Counted from the stretch's first letter, positions 1 to 8,707 are shown. The stretch is 64,000 nt of DNA from Candidatus Vecturithrix granuli (GCA_000739535.1 DF820464.1:713069-777068), one strand, 5' to 3'. The notes: generated by a model from the sequence alone, not told the origin. Translations and numbers: made by a program.

Positions 1-66
1 TCAGAGGATCTGAACATGATCACAAGATATTTGTCAAAGAACTTTTTTATCTACTGCGTAAAGTGA

Positions 67-1467
67 GATATTCATTATGGTTATACAGCTTCAGCACAAC
101 CTGAAAATGAAGGGATCAAGCTTCTGCGAATTACGGATATACAAAATAATAAAGTGAATTGGGAGAACGTTCCTGGATGTGAAATAACAGAACAAAAAGC
201 TGAAGGATATTTGTTAGAAAACGATGATGTGCTTATTGCCCGTACAGGAGGAACAATTGGAAAATCATATCTTGTTGAAGATATTAAAGTGAAGGCTGTG
301 TTTGCATCGTATTTGATACGTGTAAAACGAATTTCATCAATGTATTCACCGTATATTAAAACCTATTTAGGAAGTTTAGTTTATTGGTCTCAACTTTATG
401 ACAATACATCTGGAACCGGACAACCAAATGTAAATGCAACCGCATTGAAACGACTTCTTGTTCCAATCCCTCCTCTTGCCGAACAACACCGCATTGTCGC
501 CAAAGTTGATGAACTTATGGCGCTCTGCGACCGGTTGGAAGCGCGGCAGGAGGCGAGCATCAGCACCCACCGCACATTGGTACACACCCTGCTCGCAGCC
601 CTCACCGGCGCCGGCGGGCAAGGCCGTTTCGAGCAAGCCTGGGCGCGGATTGCCGAGCATTTTGACATCCTTTTCACCACCGAAGAGAGCATCGAGCTTC
701 TGAAGCAGAGCATCCTGCAAATAGCTGTGATGGGCAGACTTGTGCCCCAAAACCCGCAGGATGAACCGGCCTCAGTCCTGCTCAAAAACATCGCCGCCGA
801 AAAAGCCCGCCTCGTGAAAGAAGGGAAAATCAAACAGCAGGAAAAATTACCCCCAATTCGTGAAAATGAAAAGCCCTTCGATTTGCCGCGGGGGTGGGAG
901 TGGGTTCGTTTTGGTGAAATCGCTCAACATAATGCGGGTAAAACTTTAGATCATGGACGGAATACTGGTAAACCAAGAGATTATTTGACAACCTCAAATT
1001 TGTATTGGGGACGTTTTGATTTATCAGAAGTCCGTCAAATGCTGATCAGGGAAGATGAACTTGATAAATGCACTGCCCAAAAAGGTGATTTGTTAATTTG
1101 TGAAGGGGGTGAAGCAGGAAGAGCGGCTGTCTGGAATGAGGATTATGAAATTTGTTTTCAAAATCATGTTCATCGCGCAAGATTTTATTGTGAGATTGAT
1201 CCTTATTATGCCTATCGTTACTTTGAAAAGTTGAGTGCGACAGGTGAAATAGAGAAATACCGAAAAGGTGTTGGGATATCAAGTATGTCAGGCAAGTCAC
1301 TTGCTTCTGTCACGTTTCCTTTGCCTCCACTCAAAGAACAACATCGCATCGTCGCCAGAATTGACGAACTCATGGTCCTCTGCGACCGCCTGCACGCGCG
1401 CATCCGGGCCGCCCGCGCCGCGCAGCAGCAGCTTGCGGAGGCCATCGCCGCTCGCGCTATCGGGTAA
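67..1467 (+). CDS. hsdS: Type I restriction-modification specificity subunit (HsdS), 5' end missing or broken
   Basis: HsdS chooses the DNA target of a type I restriction-modification complex. Two target-recognition domains are each followed by a conserved spacer helix: IPPLAEQHRIVAKVDELM near the middle and LPPLKEQHRIVARIDELM near the end, the usual HsdS plan. The first recognition domain starts before the first usable start (GTG at 154): the codons from 67 read DIHYGYTASA and then LLRITDIQ, motifs normally found some tens of residues into HsdS. An in-frame TGA at 64-66 stops the frame from extending further upstream, and the window edge hides the rest. The gene is therefore either truncated, frameshifted or interrupted just upstream. 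No hsdM or hsdR lies beside it inside the window; a second hsdS is at 59.4 kb. Confidence 0.85.
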   Translation, partial: DIHYGYTASAQPENEGIKLLRITDIQNNKVNWENVPGCEITEQKAEGYLLENDDVLIARTGGTIGKSYLVEDIKVKAVFASYLIRVKRISSMYSPYIKTYLGSLVYWSQLYDNTSGTGQPNVNATALKRLLVPIPPLAEQHRIVAKVDELMALCDRLEARQEASISTHRTLVHTLLAALTGAGGQGRFEQAWARIAEHFDILFTTEESIELLKQSILQIAVMGRLVPQNPQDEPASVLLKNIAAEKARLVKEGKIKQQEKLPPIRENEKPFDLPRGWEWVRFGEIAQHNAGKTLDHGRNTGKPRDYLTTSNLYWGRFDLSEVRQMLIREDELDKCTAQKGDLLICEGGEAGRAAVWNEDYEICFQNHVHRARFYCEIDPYYAYRYFEKLSATGEIEKYRKGVGISSMSGKSLASVTFPLPPLKEQHRIVARIDELMVLCDRLHARIRAARAAQQQLAEAIAARAIG

Positions 1468-1714
1468 GCTTGTATTTTATGGATAAAGAAGTTGAATATG
1501 TATCATGCGATCGTGAATCAGGTCAGGCAAGAAATCCAGGCGGGGGATCAACCGGTTTTTTCTTGACATTCGCGTCTGATGGGGGAAGAGTGGGAAGATG
1601 AGCTATGCCAACAATCCCATGTTCGCCGAAATTCGGCAAATCATATTTAACAAACAGGAATCGCATAGAGGAAAAAATTAGATGAGGTCCCTGTCCTTCA
1701 AGGAGGCATAACGT
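1468..1714. other. Degenerate intergenic stretch with gene remnants
   Basis: No intact gene is visible. A reading frame from the ATG at 1498 on the plus strand runs for about 22 codons (MYHAIVNQVRQEIQAGDQ) and then hits TGA. The same frame continues with protein-like text (LMGEEWEDELCQQ) interrupted by further stops. This looks like the remains of a small accessory gene, but I cannot name the family. Confidence 0.35.
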
Positions 1715-1783
1715 ATGACCACGATGACGATTGCAGAACCATTACAAGGTCTCTTAGAAGCTGTTTTAAAAGTTTGCAGGTGA
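1715..1783 (+). pseudogene. Start of a small gene cut by a palindromic element
   Basis: A good ribosome binding site (AAGGAGG at 1700-1706) precedes an ATG at 1715 that opens a frame of 22 codons ending in TGA at 1781. The frame runs directly into the left arm of the inverted repeat at 1754. The likeliest reading is a small antitoxin-like gene whose 3' part was lost when the palindromic element arrived. The strong ribosome binding site is the only evidence that this was a real gene. Confidence 0.3.
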
Positions 1784-1922
1784 GGAGTGCGAAAGCTTTG
1801 CTTTCGCTGTCAAAGCAGAGCTTTGACACTCCTGCAGAGCTTTGACATTCCTGCAGAGCTTTGACACTCCTGTTCACCTCTCTCGAAATGCTCGTTGCAT
1901 GGACTTTTAAAACAGCTTCTAA
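1754..1922. mobile_element. MITE-like palindromic element with 20-bp terminal inverted repeats
   Basis: The 20 bases at 1754-1773 are the perfect reverse complement of those at 1903-1922. Between them lie three tandem copies of a 19-bp unit containing AGCTTTGACAYTCCT. The element carries no gene. Perfect terminal inverted repeats around a short non-coding core are typical of non-autonomous miniature elements. No target duplication was clear by eye. Confidence 0.5.
1815..1871. repeat. Three tandem copies of a 19-bp unit
   Basis: The units lie at 1815-1833, 1834-1852 and 1853-1871. Each reads GCAGAGCTTTGACAYTCCT, and the middle copy differs from the others at one base. The period is not a multiple of three and there is no spacer sequence, so this is neither coding nor a CRISPR array. 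It sits inside the palindromic element at 1754-1922. Confidence 0.8.
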
Positions 1923-2010
1923 AGCCTTGACAAGAAATGCCAAATCTGTTTTCATGTTTTTTCAATACGATACGTTCAATGTTATCAACATGATTCTCTA
2001 AGGTAAATTT

Positions 2011-2274
2011 ATGCAAGTCGTTGTCAATATTCCCGATCAATATGTTCTTGATATGAACATCGGGGAAATCGCCAGGCAGCTTAAATTATCTGCCGCATTG
2101 CTCATGTTTCAGGCGGGTCAGTTGTCAGCCGGGGCCGCCTGCGAATTTGCCGAGATTGATCGCTATGCCTTTCTGGAAGCCTGCGCCCGTCATCATATCG
2201 CTGCGATTGATTATGATGCGGATGAATTGGAAACTGATTTTGAAAACTTAAAAAGGACTTACGCCTCATGCTGA
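2011..2274 (+). CDS. UPF0175 family antitoxin
   Basis: This 87-residue protein has the UPF0175 pattern: a short N-terminal beta strand (MQVVVNIPDQYV), then a helix-turn-helix-like region around KLSAALLMFQAGQLSAG with AACEFAEIDRYAFLEACA following. UPF0175 proteins are thought to act as antitoxins of DUF3368/PIN-like toxins. The gene overlaps the next one by 7 bp, the usual antitoxin-first arrangement. Family membership comes from recognition by eye. The C-terminal segment IDYDADELETDFENLK is the acidic tail commonly seen in the family. Confidence 0.8.
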   Translation: MQVVVNIPDQYVLDMNIGEIARQLKLSAALLMFQAGQLSAGAACEFAEIDRYAFLEACARHHIAAIDYDADELETDFENLKRTYASC

Positions 2275-2690
2275 TTATCGCTGATAGTTCTGCTCTTGTC
2301 GCTTTAGTGTTGTGTGATGGTCTGACATTACTTGATCAACTGTTTGATAAGATCAAAGTTCCCCAAAGCGTATTTGAGGAGGTTCTTGTCAAAGGAAAAC
2401 CAGCGGCAGGTATCCTTCGAACCTATCTCAAAGAAAAAGTTGTTCCGGTTGACATGACCCAGGCGATTATCATGCCTGCCAGGATTGGGCAGGGCGAAAT
2501 GGAAGCCATGGCGTTATACAAGAGTTTACATGCGGATTATTTACTTGTTGATGATCAACGGGCGCGAAAGATTGCCCGCTTGAATCAGATCAAGATCACA
2601 GGAAGTCAAGGAGTTCTGCTTCTGGCGAAACATACGGGACTCATTACGAAAATTCGCCCCTTTCTTGAACGATTGCAAGCCTCTGGATAA
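2268..2690 (+). CDS. DUF3368 (PIN-like) toxin
   Basis: The 140-residue protein starts MLIIADSSALVAL, the first acidic motif of PIN-like nucleases. It continues with a central Q-G-E-M-E-A segment and LLVDDQRARKIA, which carries the later acidic pair. It ends with the LLLAKHTGLI region typical of DUF3368. The proposed role is RNA cleavage restrained by the overlapping UPF0175 antitoxin upstream. The acidic residues D6, E76 and D96-D97 are all present, so the toxin appears intact. Activity is inferred from the family, not demonstrated. Confidence 0.8.
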   Translation: MLIIADSSALVALVLCDGLTLLDQLFDKIKVPQSVFEEVLVKGKPAAGILRTYLKEKVVPVDMTQAIIMPARIGQGEMEAMALYKSLHADYLLVDDQRARKIARLNQIKITGSQGVLLLAKHTGLITKIRPFLERLQASG

Positions 2691-2700
2691 GGAGTTGAAT

Positions 2701-3189
2701 ATGGCTGAACATATACTTATTGCATATTTTTCCCATTCGGGAAACACGCAGAAAATCGCCAATCTCATCCATAGAGAGGTTGGCGGAACCCTTCATGAGA
2801 TACAACCTGAAACACCGTATCCCAATTCATATAATGCGGTTGTAGATCAGGCAAAGAAAGAAATACAGGCGGGATATAAACCGGCATTACAATCAACACT
2901 CGATCATGTTGAATCGTACGATACAATTTTTATTGGTTCCCCAAATTGGTGCAGTACGATCGCCCCTCCGGTTGCTACCTTTCTGTCGAAATACGATTTG
3001 TCGGACAAAACTATCGTACCGTTTTGTACGCACGGCGGAGGCGGACTGGGGAGAGTCGAGAAAGACATTGCGAAACTGTGCCCTCAGTCAACCATCCTGA
3101 GTAGTTTTGAAATCTATGGCAGTGGCACAGGGAGCGCTCAAGCCAAAGTGTCCGCGTGGCTGCGCAAAATAGGCATAGCGCAGTACTAG
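2701..3189 (+). CDS. Flavodoxin family protein
   Basis: The protein (162 residues from the ATG at 2701, preceded by AAGGAG) begins MAEHILIAYFSHSGNTQK. The SHSGNT loop is the FMN phosphate-binding loop. A second conserved segment, IFIGSPNWCSTIAPPV, lines the isoalloxazine pocket. FCTHGGGGLGRVEKDI matches the third flavin-contact region of flavodoxin_4-type proteins. The likely role is low-potential electron transfer or a small quinone or nitro reductase in the cytoplasm. An upstream in-frame start at 2665 lies inside the previous gene and was rejected in favour of the start with a binding site. Confidence 0.85.
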   Translation: MAEHILIAYFSHSGNTQKIANLIHREVGGTLHEIQPETPYPNSYNAVVDQAKKEIQAGYKPALQSTLDHVESYDTIFIGSPNWCSTIAPPVATFLSKYDLSDKTIVPFCTHGGGGLGRVEKDIAKLCPQSTILSSFEIYGSGTGSAQAKVSAWLRKIGIAQY

Positions 3190-3220
3190 ACATTATCGCA
3201 AATAAACCCGGAATTGGGTT

Positions 3221-3244
3221 AAATCCCCTCCTGGGAGGGGATTT
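3221..3244. terminator. Bidirectional hairpin between convergent genes
   Basis: AAATCCCCTCC pairs with GGAGGGGATTT around a 2-base centre, between the convergent flavodoxin and solute-binding genes. The same CCCCTCCYGRGAGGGG core recurs at 24066 and 30748, so it is also a dispersed repeat. A second small hairpin (GGCGGCTTCGCCGCC) follows at 3246-3260. Confidence 0.6.
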
Positions 3245-3313
3245 TGGCGGCTTCGCCGCCTTATTCACGAACGCCTATCGCCCCCCTGAAACGCTAAGAT
3301 CATTTCAGAGCAG

Positions 3314-4075
3314 CTATTGCTGTGTGTATCTGGCGAGGATTTCTTCGATTGTACCGTCCTGCCACATCTCTTTGAGCACCGTATCCAATTGTGAGATCAT
3401 ATCGCTATATTGCGATTTTTTTCCGATCAACAGATTAAAATTCCCTTCCGCCACAATCCCTTCGGTTGCAACGATTTTATCAGTCAACTCCAAATTCTTG
3501 AGAGCCGGGACCACAAGAAGCGTATCCTCAATAAACACATCCCCTCTTTTCGCGGCTAACATCTTATACATGGCCTCGACAGTGTTCGAGTCCGATACAG
3601 GAATGCCAGCGCCTTTGATCATGGTATCTGACCAGCTATTGCCAATATACGACACCACCGTATATCCGCCCTTTTTGAGATCCTCAATACTCTTGATGGC
3701 GTCAAATTTTGCAAGATCAGGATGGCCAGCATACGTAAACAATCGCCATTTCTTGACCCAAATAGGCGTTTCAGTTGCCACAGCATAAACTAAACGTTCC
3801 GGCGTGGGAACGGTGGCAATCATATCCGCTTGCCCTTCTTCAACTAATAACTGGCAGCGTTTCCAGGGGAAAACGGACATGCTGACAGCAATACCCATTC
3901 TTTGCTCAAGGGCTTCTTTGATAATATCAATAAAAAACCCTCCGAACTCTCCTGTTTCGCTTTGATAATTCGCCGGAGCATAATTGGTAAAAACGAACTT
4001 TAACGGTTCCTTCGCCCAGGAGAAACCGCTGAAAAACAGACAAACCACAAGGATCACAAGCATTCTTTTTAGCAT
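3314..4075 (-). CDS. Periplasmic solute-binding protein, amino-acid type (SBP family 3)
   Basis: The 253-residue protein starts with a signal peptide (MLKRMLVILVVCLFFSGFSWA) and then a mature domain. EPLKFVFTNYAPANY, FFIDIIKEALEQ, FPWKRCQLLVEEGQADMI and later segments follow the bilobed type II binding fold of ABC amino-acid binding proteins. No permease or ATPase is adjacent, so it may be a lone sensor-like binder. The start at 4075 puts GAGAGG seven bases upstream. An ATG at 4081 is almost on top of the binding site. The gene converges on the flavodoxin across a hairpin. Confidence 0.8.
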   Translation of the reverse strand: MLKRMLVILVVCLFFSGFSWAKEPLKFVFTNYAPANYQSETGEFGGFFIDIIKEALEQRMGIAVSMSVFPWKRCQLLVEEGQADMIATVPTPERLVYAVATETPIWVKKWRLFTYAGHPDLAKFDAIKSIEDLKKGGYTVVSYIGNSWSDTMIKGAGIPVSDSNTVEAMYKMLAAKRGDVFIEDTLLVVPALKNLELTDKIVATEGIVAEGNFNLLIGKKSQYSDMISQLDTVLKEMWQDGTIEEILARYTQQ

Positions 4076-4352
4076 ATTCATACCTCTCTTAAACAAAATA
4101 TTATACAACCCCTAAAAATCAAAACTATACAAATTAAATTATCCTGAAATATTGGCACAAAGTCAAGGGGGGCTATCATTTTTTTATAGCTGTCAGAGCA
4201 AGAGCAAAGAGATAATTTTGACAATTCTCTTATTTTTCAATTGCTTTTTTCAAGAAATTATTATGGTCTGGAATTGGAAGAATTTGTCATATTCTCAACA
4301 AAGGTCATGTATGAATGTATCTGAAACACGAATGATGAAAGGAGGAGAACGT

Positions 4353-5318
4353 ATGGCCAATGCCCTGGAAAGTCTTAAATCAATGACCACCGTTGTCGCT
4401 GATACGGGCGACATCAATTCCATTAAAGCGTATGAGCCGACCGACGCCACGACAAACCCTTCGCTCATCCTGGCTGCTGCGCAAATGCCGGAATATCAAC
4501 ATCTGATCGAGGAAGCGGTGGCTTACGGCTGTCAAGCCGGAGCGAGTGCCACCGAAAGAGTCACGAAAACCGTTGACAAACTGTTTGTGCTCTTTGGACG
4601 TGAGATTCTGAACATTGTGCCCCGCTATGTTTCTACGGAAGCCGACGCCCGGCTCTCGTTCGATGCGGAGGGCACAATTGCCAAAATCCATGATCTCATC
4701 ACGTTATATGAAGAGGTTGGGGTCAGCAAAGAGCGGGTGCTGTTTAAAATCGCCTCAACCTGGGAGGGGATTAAAGCCGCCGAAGTGTTGCAACAAGAAG
4801 GCGTCAATTGTAATATGACCCTGCTGTTCGGCTTTGGGCAGGCGGTCGCCTGCGCTCAGGTCGGCGCGTATTTGATTTCGCCCTTTGTCGGGCGCATTCT
4901 CGACTGGTATAAAGCCAAAGAAGGCGTGGCCGGCTATGCGCCGGATGACGATCCGGGCGTCATCTCAGTACGTCGGATTTATAGCTACTACAAGACGTAC
5001 GGCTACAAGACGATTGTGATGGGCGCAAGTTTTCGCAATGTGGATCAGGTAAAGGCCCTGGCCGGCTGCGACGCGTTAACCATTGGTCCGAAATTTCTGA
5101 AACAATTGCAAGACGAGCCAAAAGAATTGCCCAGAATTCTCTCTGACAACTATGCTCAAACTCATTGTCAGGATGAGAAAATCGGGCTTGATGAAAAAAC
5201 CTTTCGCTGGATGCTGAATGAGGATGCCATGGCCACGGAAAAGTTAGCGGAAGGCATCAGAAAATTCAGCGAAGATATTGTCACCCTGGAAAAATATGTG
5301 TCTCCTAAATGTCAATAA
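4353..5318 (+). CDS. tal: Transaldolase
   Basis: The 321-residue protein transfers a dihydroxyacetone unit between sugar phosphates in the non-oxidative pentose phosphate pathway. It shows the classic transaldolase signatures [13 protein letters not shown] near the N-terminus and [15 protein letters not shown] around the Schiff-base lysine. The length matches the long (TalB-type) cytoplasmic enzymes. The frame stays open upstream to 4152, but the ATG at 4353 is preceded by an ideal AGGAGG and matches the family N-terminus ([20 protein letters not shown]). It is monocistronic by position, with a hairpin terminator downstream at 5471. Confidence 0.96.
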   Translation: MANALESLKSMTTVVADTGDINSIKAYEPTDATTNPSLILAAAQMPEYQHLIEEAVAYGCQAGASATERVTKTVDKLFVLFGREILNIVPRYVSTEADARLSFDAEGTIAKIHDLITLYEEVGVSKERVLFKIASTWEGIKAAEVLQQEGVNCNMTLLFGFGQAVACAQVGAYLISPFVGRILDWYKAKEGVAGYAPDDDPGVISVRRIYSYYKTYGYKTIVMGASFRNVDQVKALAGCDALTIGPKFLKQLQDEPKELPRILSDNYAQTHCQDEKIGLDEKTFRWMLNEDAMATEKLAEGIRKFSEDIVTLEKYVSPKCQ

Positions 5319-5470
5319 TGGGGTTTTCCCTGAAAAATGCCAATTTTTCCTTGACATCTCTGGCATAGTGAAACACTAGCAGGAACAGATAAGAGGCTCC
5401 ATGGTCATGAAAAATGCAACCGCGCTAATCTTTGAGGTGAAGGCGGGCAAGTTCTCAATATACAGGCTCT

Positions 5471-5503
5471 AAAAACCGGGTTTCTTGAAGAAACCCGGTT
5501 TTT
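5471..5503. terminator. Strong rho-independent terminator
   Basis: AAAAACCGGGTTTCTT is followed by its reverse complement, giving a GC-rich stem flanked by A and T tracts that works in both directions. Closely related stems occur at 6956, 8727 and 51877. Confidence 0.85.
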
Positions 5504-5554
5504 CTTCCTGAAGCAGATTTTTTTATCTTTGTGCGAAAAAGTATAGTGCAGGGC

Positions 5555-5583
5555 TTGACAATGGAAACGTGAAAGGATTAAAT
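5555..5583 (+). promoter_or_regulatory. Sigma-70-like promoter of the secreted protein/LbetaH operon
   Basis: TTGACA (5555-5560) is separated by 17 bases from TTAAAT (5578-5583), about 60 bp ahead of the next start codon. The -35 box is perfect and the -10 box has four of six consensus bases. Confidence 0.6.
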
Positions 5584-5639
5584 TTGAGAAAGCTTCTTCT
5601 ATCAAACCAGAGAAGAAACCCTGAGGAGGGAAATACGTT

Positions 5640-6248
5640 ATGAAAAAATATGTATGGAGTGGAGGGTGTCTATTTTTAATTATTCTGCTTGTCGCGTCAT
5701 CTGTTTTTGCGTTGGGAGAACGCGGAAAAACGGTCACCTATAAATTTACGCATCACACGGCTGCCGGCGAGTTAACCACGTACGCTCATTACAGTATTGC
5801 TGCTCAAGAAAGTGAGGGTTACTGGTTGCAACGTATCACAACGATGCAGCCAGATTCAGACCCCCTTTCGATTACGCAAACGTTATTGAATGATTATACC
5901 CACGAAGCGCTGCGTTATATTATGCATCGCCCGGCCAAAATGGATCAGCCGGAAAATGTGATTGATCTGCCGCTTTCCAAAATGGGACAGGATGAAATCC
6001 TACCAACCCCGGAGACCGGAGCATTTATTGAAGAAGAACGTTTGGAGCTTGCCGCCGGCACCTTTGATGCCAAAAAAGGGGGGAATGGTAAGGCAACGTT
6101 GTGGATCAATTTGGATATTCCGGTGTTAGGAGTTGTCAAAGCTGAGACGGAAGAGTGGGCCATGGAATTTTTCCAGATGAGTGATCACGCAGAAGACTTA
6201 CTTCCGCAAAAACCGCCGAAAGGTGGAATTGTATATTTGAACAAATAG
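5640..6248 (+). CDS. Secreted protein of unknown function
   Basis: I do not recognise the family. The 202-residue protein starts with a clear Sec signal peptide (residues 1-24: MKKYVWSGG, hydrophobic LFLIILLVASSVFA) followed by a soluble domain rich in beta-strand-like segments (KTVTYKFTHHTAAGELTTYA; EGYWLQRITTMQ). The C-terminus carries PQKPPKGGIVYL. It has GGAGGG upstream and its own promoter. The following beta-helix gene starts 16 bases after its stop, so the two are probably co-transcribed. The likely location is the periplasm or outer envelope. Confidence 0.75.
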   Translation: MKKYVWSGGCLFLIILLVASSVFALGERGKTVTYKFTHHTAAGELTTYAHYSIAAQESEGYWLQRITTMQPDSDPLSITQTLLNDYTHEALRYIMHRPAKMDQPENVIDLPLSKMGQDEILPTPETGAFIEEERLELAAGTFDAKKGGNGKATLWINLDIPVLGVVKAETEEWAMEFFQMSDHAEDLLPQKPPKGGIVYLNK

Positions 6249-6264
6249 CGTCGTAGGGTATATT

Positions 6265-6951
6265 ATGCTGAGACCTGAAGATTTTTTTGATTTACACGAT
6301 TTTTCGCATCGAGAAATTTTTGAGGATCTGGAATATGTGTGGGATGCGTTAAAACGGTTGGCGGACTACATTCAAGACGTGATGACCCCGGACATTGAGG
6401 GCAGCGTGATGGATGGAGCTTATCTGATAGGCGACCAGATTCAAATCGGCGAGGGGTCAATCGTTGAGCCGGGGGCGTATATTACCGGCCCTACGATTAT
6501 CGGAAAAAATACAGTGGTGCGTCACGGAGCGTATATTCGCGGCAATGTGCTCATTGGGGATGAGTGCGTGGTTGGACATACGTCTGAATTAAAAGGCGCG
6601 ATTTTGCTGAATCAAAGCGGCGCGCCCCATTTTAATTATGTCGGCGACAGTATCTTAGGTAATCACGTCAATTTGGGCGCTGGAACGAAACTGTCAAATT
6701 TGAAAATTCTCAAAGGGAGCGTCAAAGTCAAAATCGGCGATACGGTCTATGACAGTAAGTTGCGGAAATTTGGCGCGATTCTCGGGGATCGGGCTGAAAC
6801 CGGGTGTAACTCCGTGTTGAATCCCGGCACCCTGATTGGCCCGGACAGCCTGGTGTATCCCAATGCGACCGTCTCAGGCTATGTGCCTCCGAATTCAATT
6901 GTGAAACTACGCCAGACCCTGGAAATCGTGACGCGAGAATCGCGTGCATAA
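6265..6951 (+). CDS. Left-handed beta-helix acyltransferase/nucleotidyltransferase-like protein
   Basis: The 228-residue protein has a helical N-terminus (about residues 1-45) and then imperfect hexapeptide repeats (for example IGDQIQIGEGSIVEPGAY and IGKNTVVRHGAYIRG) that build a left-handed parallel beta-helix, as in the acetyltransferase half of GlmU. The N-glycan-like segment HFNYVGDSILGNHVNLGAG resembles GlmU-type sugar-nucleotide acetyltransferases. It has no pyrophosphorylase domain. The substrate is unknown; an acyl transfer to a nucleotide sugar is the family-level guess. It lies just downstream of the secreted protein and ends five bases before a terminator. Confidence 0.8.
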   Translation: MLRPEDFFDLHDFSHREIFEDLEYVWDALKRLADYIQDVMTPDIEGSVMDGAYLIGDQIQIGEGSIVEPGAYITGPTIIGKNTVVRHGAYIRGNVLIGDECVVGHTSELKGAILLNQSGAPHFNYVGDSILGNHVNLGAGTKLSNLKILKGSVKVKIGDTVYDSKLRKFGAILGDRAETGCNSVLNPGTLIGPDSLVYPNATVSGYVPPNSIVKLRQTLEIVTRESRA

Positions 6952-6955
6952 ACCC

Positions 6956-6988
6956 AAAAACCGGGTTTCTTCAAGAAACCCGGTTTTT
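6956..6988. terminator. Rho-independent terminator, same stem as 5471
   Basis: AAAAACCGGGTTTCTT pairs with its complement immediately after the beta-helix gene. The hairpin is part of an open frame running into hflX, which makes that upstream extension of hflX artificial. Confidence 0.85.
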
Positions 6989-7018
6989 ACCCATTTAATT
7001 CGAAAGGAGGAATGTGCT

Positions 7019-8707
7019 ATTCGAAAAGTGTATGGCAATCTTACCGGCTTAAAAACCAACCACATTCAGCGTTTAGAACGTATTTACCGACGGAAAATTC
7101 CTGCCAACCAGGTTATCACCCAGGAACTCGCCAATTATCTGGCGGAGCTCTCGCTTGAAATCAATCGGCAAATCGGCGTGTTGGTCGCACGAAAAGGGGC
7201 GATAGAATATGTGATTGTCGGGGATCAAAAACAAATCCACCTTCCAGATATTGGGCGTTTTCGGGCAGGGTATCTGCGTTTACGCGGTCTGCGCTATCTG
7301 CACACCCATCTGGCTGATATTCCACTCAATCGCGATGATTTTGTCGATCTGGCCATGCTGCGTTTTGATCTGGTTGGAGCCATTATCGTCAATGATCAGG
7401 GGTTGCCTGGCAAATATTATTTAGCGCACCTGGTACCGGAAAATCCTGAGGAAAAACGTTGGGAAGTCCTGGAAGCTATTCTTCCCGGCCAACTTACCCT
7501 GGATTTTGAAGAATTCATTCGCGCCCTGGAAGAAGAATTTCGGCGGACCCAGGGTCCCAGAGATGTTGACGATCAGCGTGAACGCGCCGTATTAGTCGGC
7601 GTCTCAAATGGCAAACGCCTCCTGGCAGAAGAATCCTTTCGAGAATTGCACGAACTTGCTCAATCGGCCGGGCTGTTTGTCATGGATACGATCATGCAGC
7701 ACCGTGAAAAAATTGACCCGAAATTTTTACTGGGCAAAGGCAAACTAAACGAATTGATTATTCGCAGCTATCAGGTCGGAGCCGAGGTTCTGGTGTTTGA
7801 TCATGATCTCACGCCGGCCCAGGCGCGAACGATTGCAGATATGACCGAACTGAAAATCATTGACCGGACCCAGCTCATCCTGGATATTTTTGCGCAACGC
7901 GCCCATAGCCGGGTTGGGAAAGTACAGGTGGAGTTAGCGCAACTGAAATACCAATTGCCGCGCCTGGGGACCCGCGATGATGCGCTATCACGTATTACCG
8001 GAGGCATCGGCGCGCGCGGTCCTGGCGAGACAAAATTGGAAATAGATCGTCGCCGCGCCCGCGACCGCATTCGCAACCTGGAAAAAGAACTATCACATTT
8101 GCAAAAAGGACGAAAACAACGCCGGGTCAAACGACAGCGCAATCAGATTCCGGTAATCTCGATTATCGGCTACACTAACGCGGGCAAATCAACGCTCTTA
8201 AATGCGTTAACTCACAGCGAGGTCGAGGTGAAAGATCAGATGTTCGCCACCCTTGATCCGACCAGCCGCCGTCTGAGATTCCCCAGAGATATCGAAGTCA
8301 TTATTACGGATACGGTGGGATTTTTGCGTGATCTGCCGAAAGATCTGGTCGAAGCGTTTCGATCCACGCTGGAAGAATTGGAGGATGCTGATCTGTTATT
8401 ACATGTCGTGGATCTCAGCAATCCTGATTTTGAAGAACATATTACAGCAGTGAACCGGATTTTAGAAGAGTTGCATCTGGATCAGATTCCGCAACTCCTG
8501 GTTTTTAACAAAGAAGATCGTGTGGAGCCTCAATTGGCCGAGACGCTTTGTACGCGCTATAACGGCGTCTCAATTGCCGCAATCCACAAACCAACGTTAC
8601 GGAAACTGGTGCAGCGAGTGCAGGAGGAAATTCTGCGTCTCTATCCGGAGCAGGAGAAATATCCGCAACTCAAACCAGCGGCTCTGTCTGTTTCTCTGTC
8701 AGTTTGA
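7019..8707 (+). CDS. hflX: GTPase HflX
   Basis: HflX is a ribosome-associated GTPase that splits stalled or heat-damaged ribosomes. The protein (about 562 residues) is a long form with a family-specific N-terminal region, the HflX domain (KIDPKFLLGKGKLNEL; GGIGARGPGETKLEIDRRR), then the G domain with G1 GYTNAGKST, DTVGFLRDLP (G3) and NKEDR (G4). Start choice is unusual. AAAGGAGG at 7003-7010 is eight bases before an in-frame ATT at 7019, while the first in-frame GTG (7028) is 17 bases away. The ATG at 7012 is out of frame. The open frame upstream of 7019 crosses the terminator at 6956 and is not real. Confidence 0.93.
   Translation: MRKVYGNLTGLKTNHIQRLERIYRRKIPANQVITQELANYLAELSLEINRQIGVLVARKGAIEYVIVGDQKQIHLPDIGRFRAGYLRLRGLRYLHTHLADIPLNRDDFVDLAMLRFDLVGAIIVNDQGLPGKYYLAHLVPENPEEKRWEVLEAILPGQLTLDFEEFIRALEEEFRRTQGPRDVDDQRERAVLVGVSNGKRLLAEESFRELHELAQSAGLFVMDTIMQHREKIDPKFLLGKGKLNELIIRSYQVGAEVLVFDHDLTPAQARTIADMTELKIIDRTQLILDIFAQRAHSRVGKVQVELAQLKYQLPRLGTRDDALSRITGGIGARGPGETKLEIDRRRARDRIRNLEKELSHLQKGRKQRRVKRQRNQIPVISIIGYTNAGKSTLLNALTHSEVEVKDQMFATLDPTSRRLRFPRDIEVIITDTVGFLRDLPKDLVEAFRSTLEELEDADLLLHVVDLSNPDFEEHITAVNRILEELHLDQIPQLLVFNKEDRVEPQLAETLCTRYNGVSIAAIHKPTLRKLVQRVQEEILRLYPEQEKYPQLKPAALSVSLSV

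Larger units (their letters stand above)
5319..5639. other. Intergenic region with terminator and promoter
   Basis: No gene is visible. The stretch contains the strong hairpin at 5471-5503 and a sigma-70-like promoter at 5555-5583, both listed separately. A short frame at 5405-5737 on the minus strand runs through the hairpin and is not credible. Confidence 0.6.

Noticed and set aside
1815-1871. Small CRISPR array
   Set aside because: The 19-bp units are directly adjacent with no spacers, and there are no cas genes.
3156-3788. 210-codon plus-strand frame
   Set aside because: It is the antisense shadow of the solute-binding gene and begins inside the flavodoxin gene.
4152-4352. 67-residue N-terminal extension of transaldolase
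   Set aside because: The ATG at 4353 has an ideal ribosome binding site and matches the family start; the extension has no homologous sequence.
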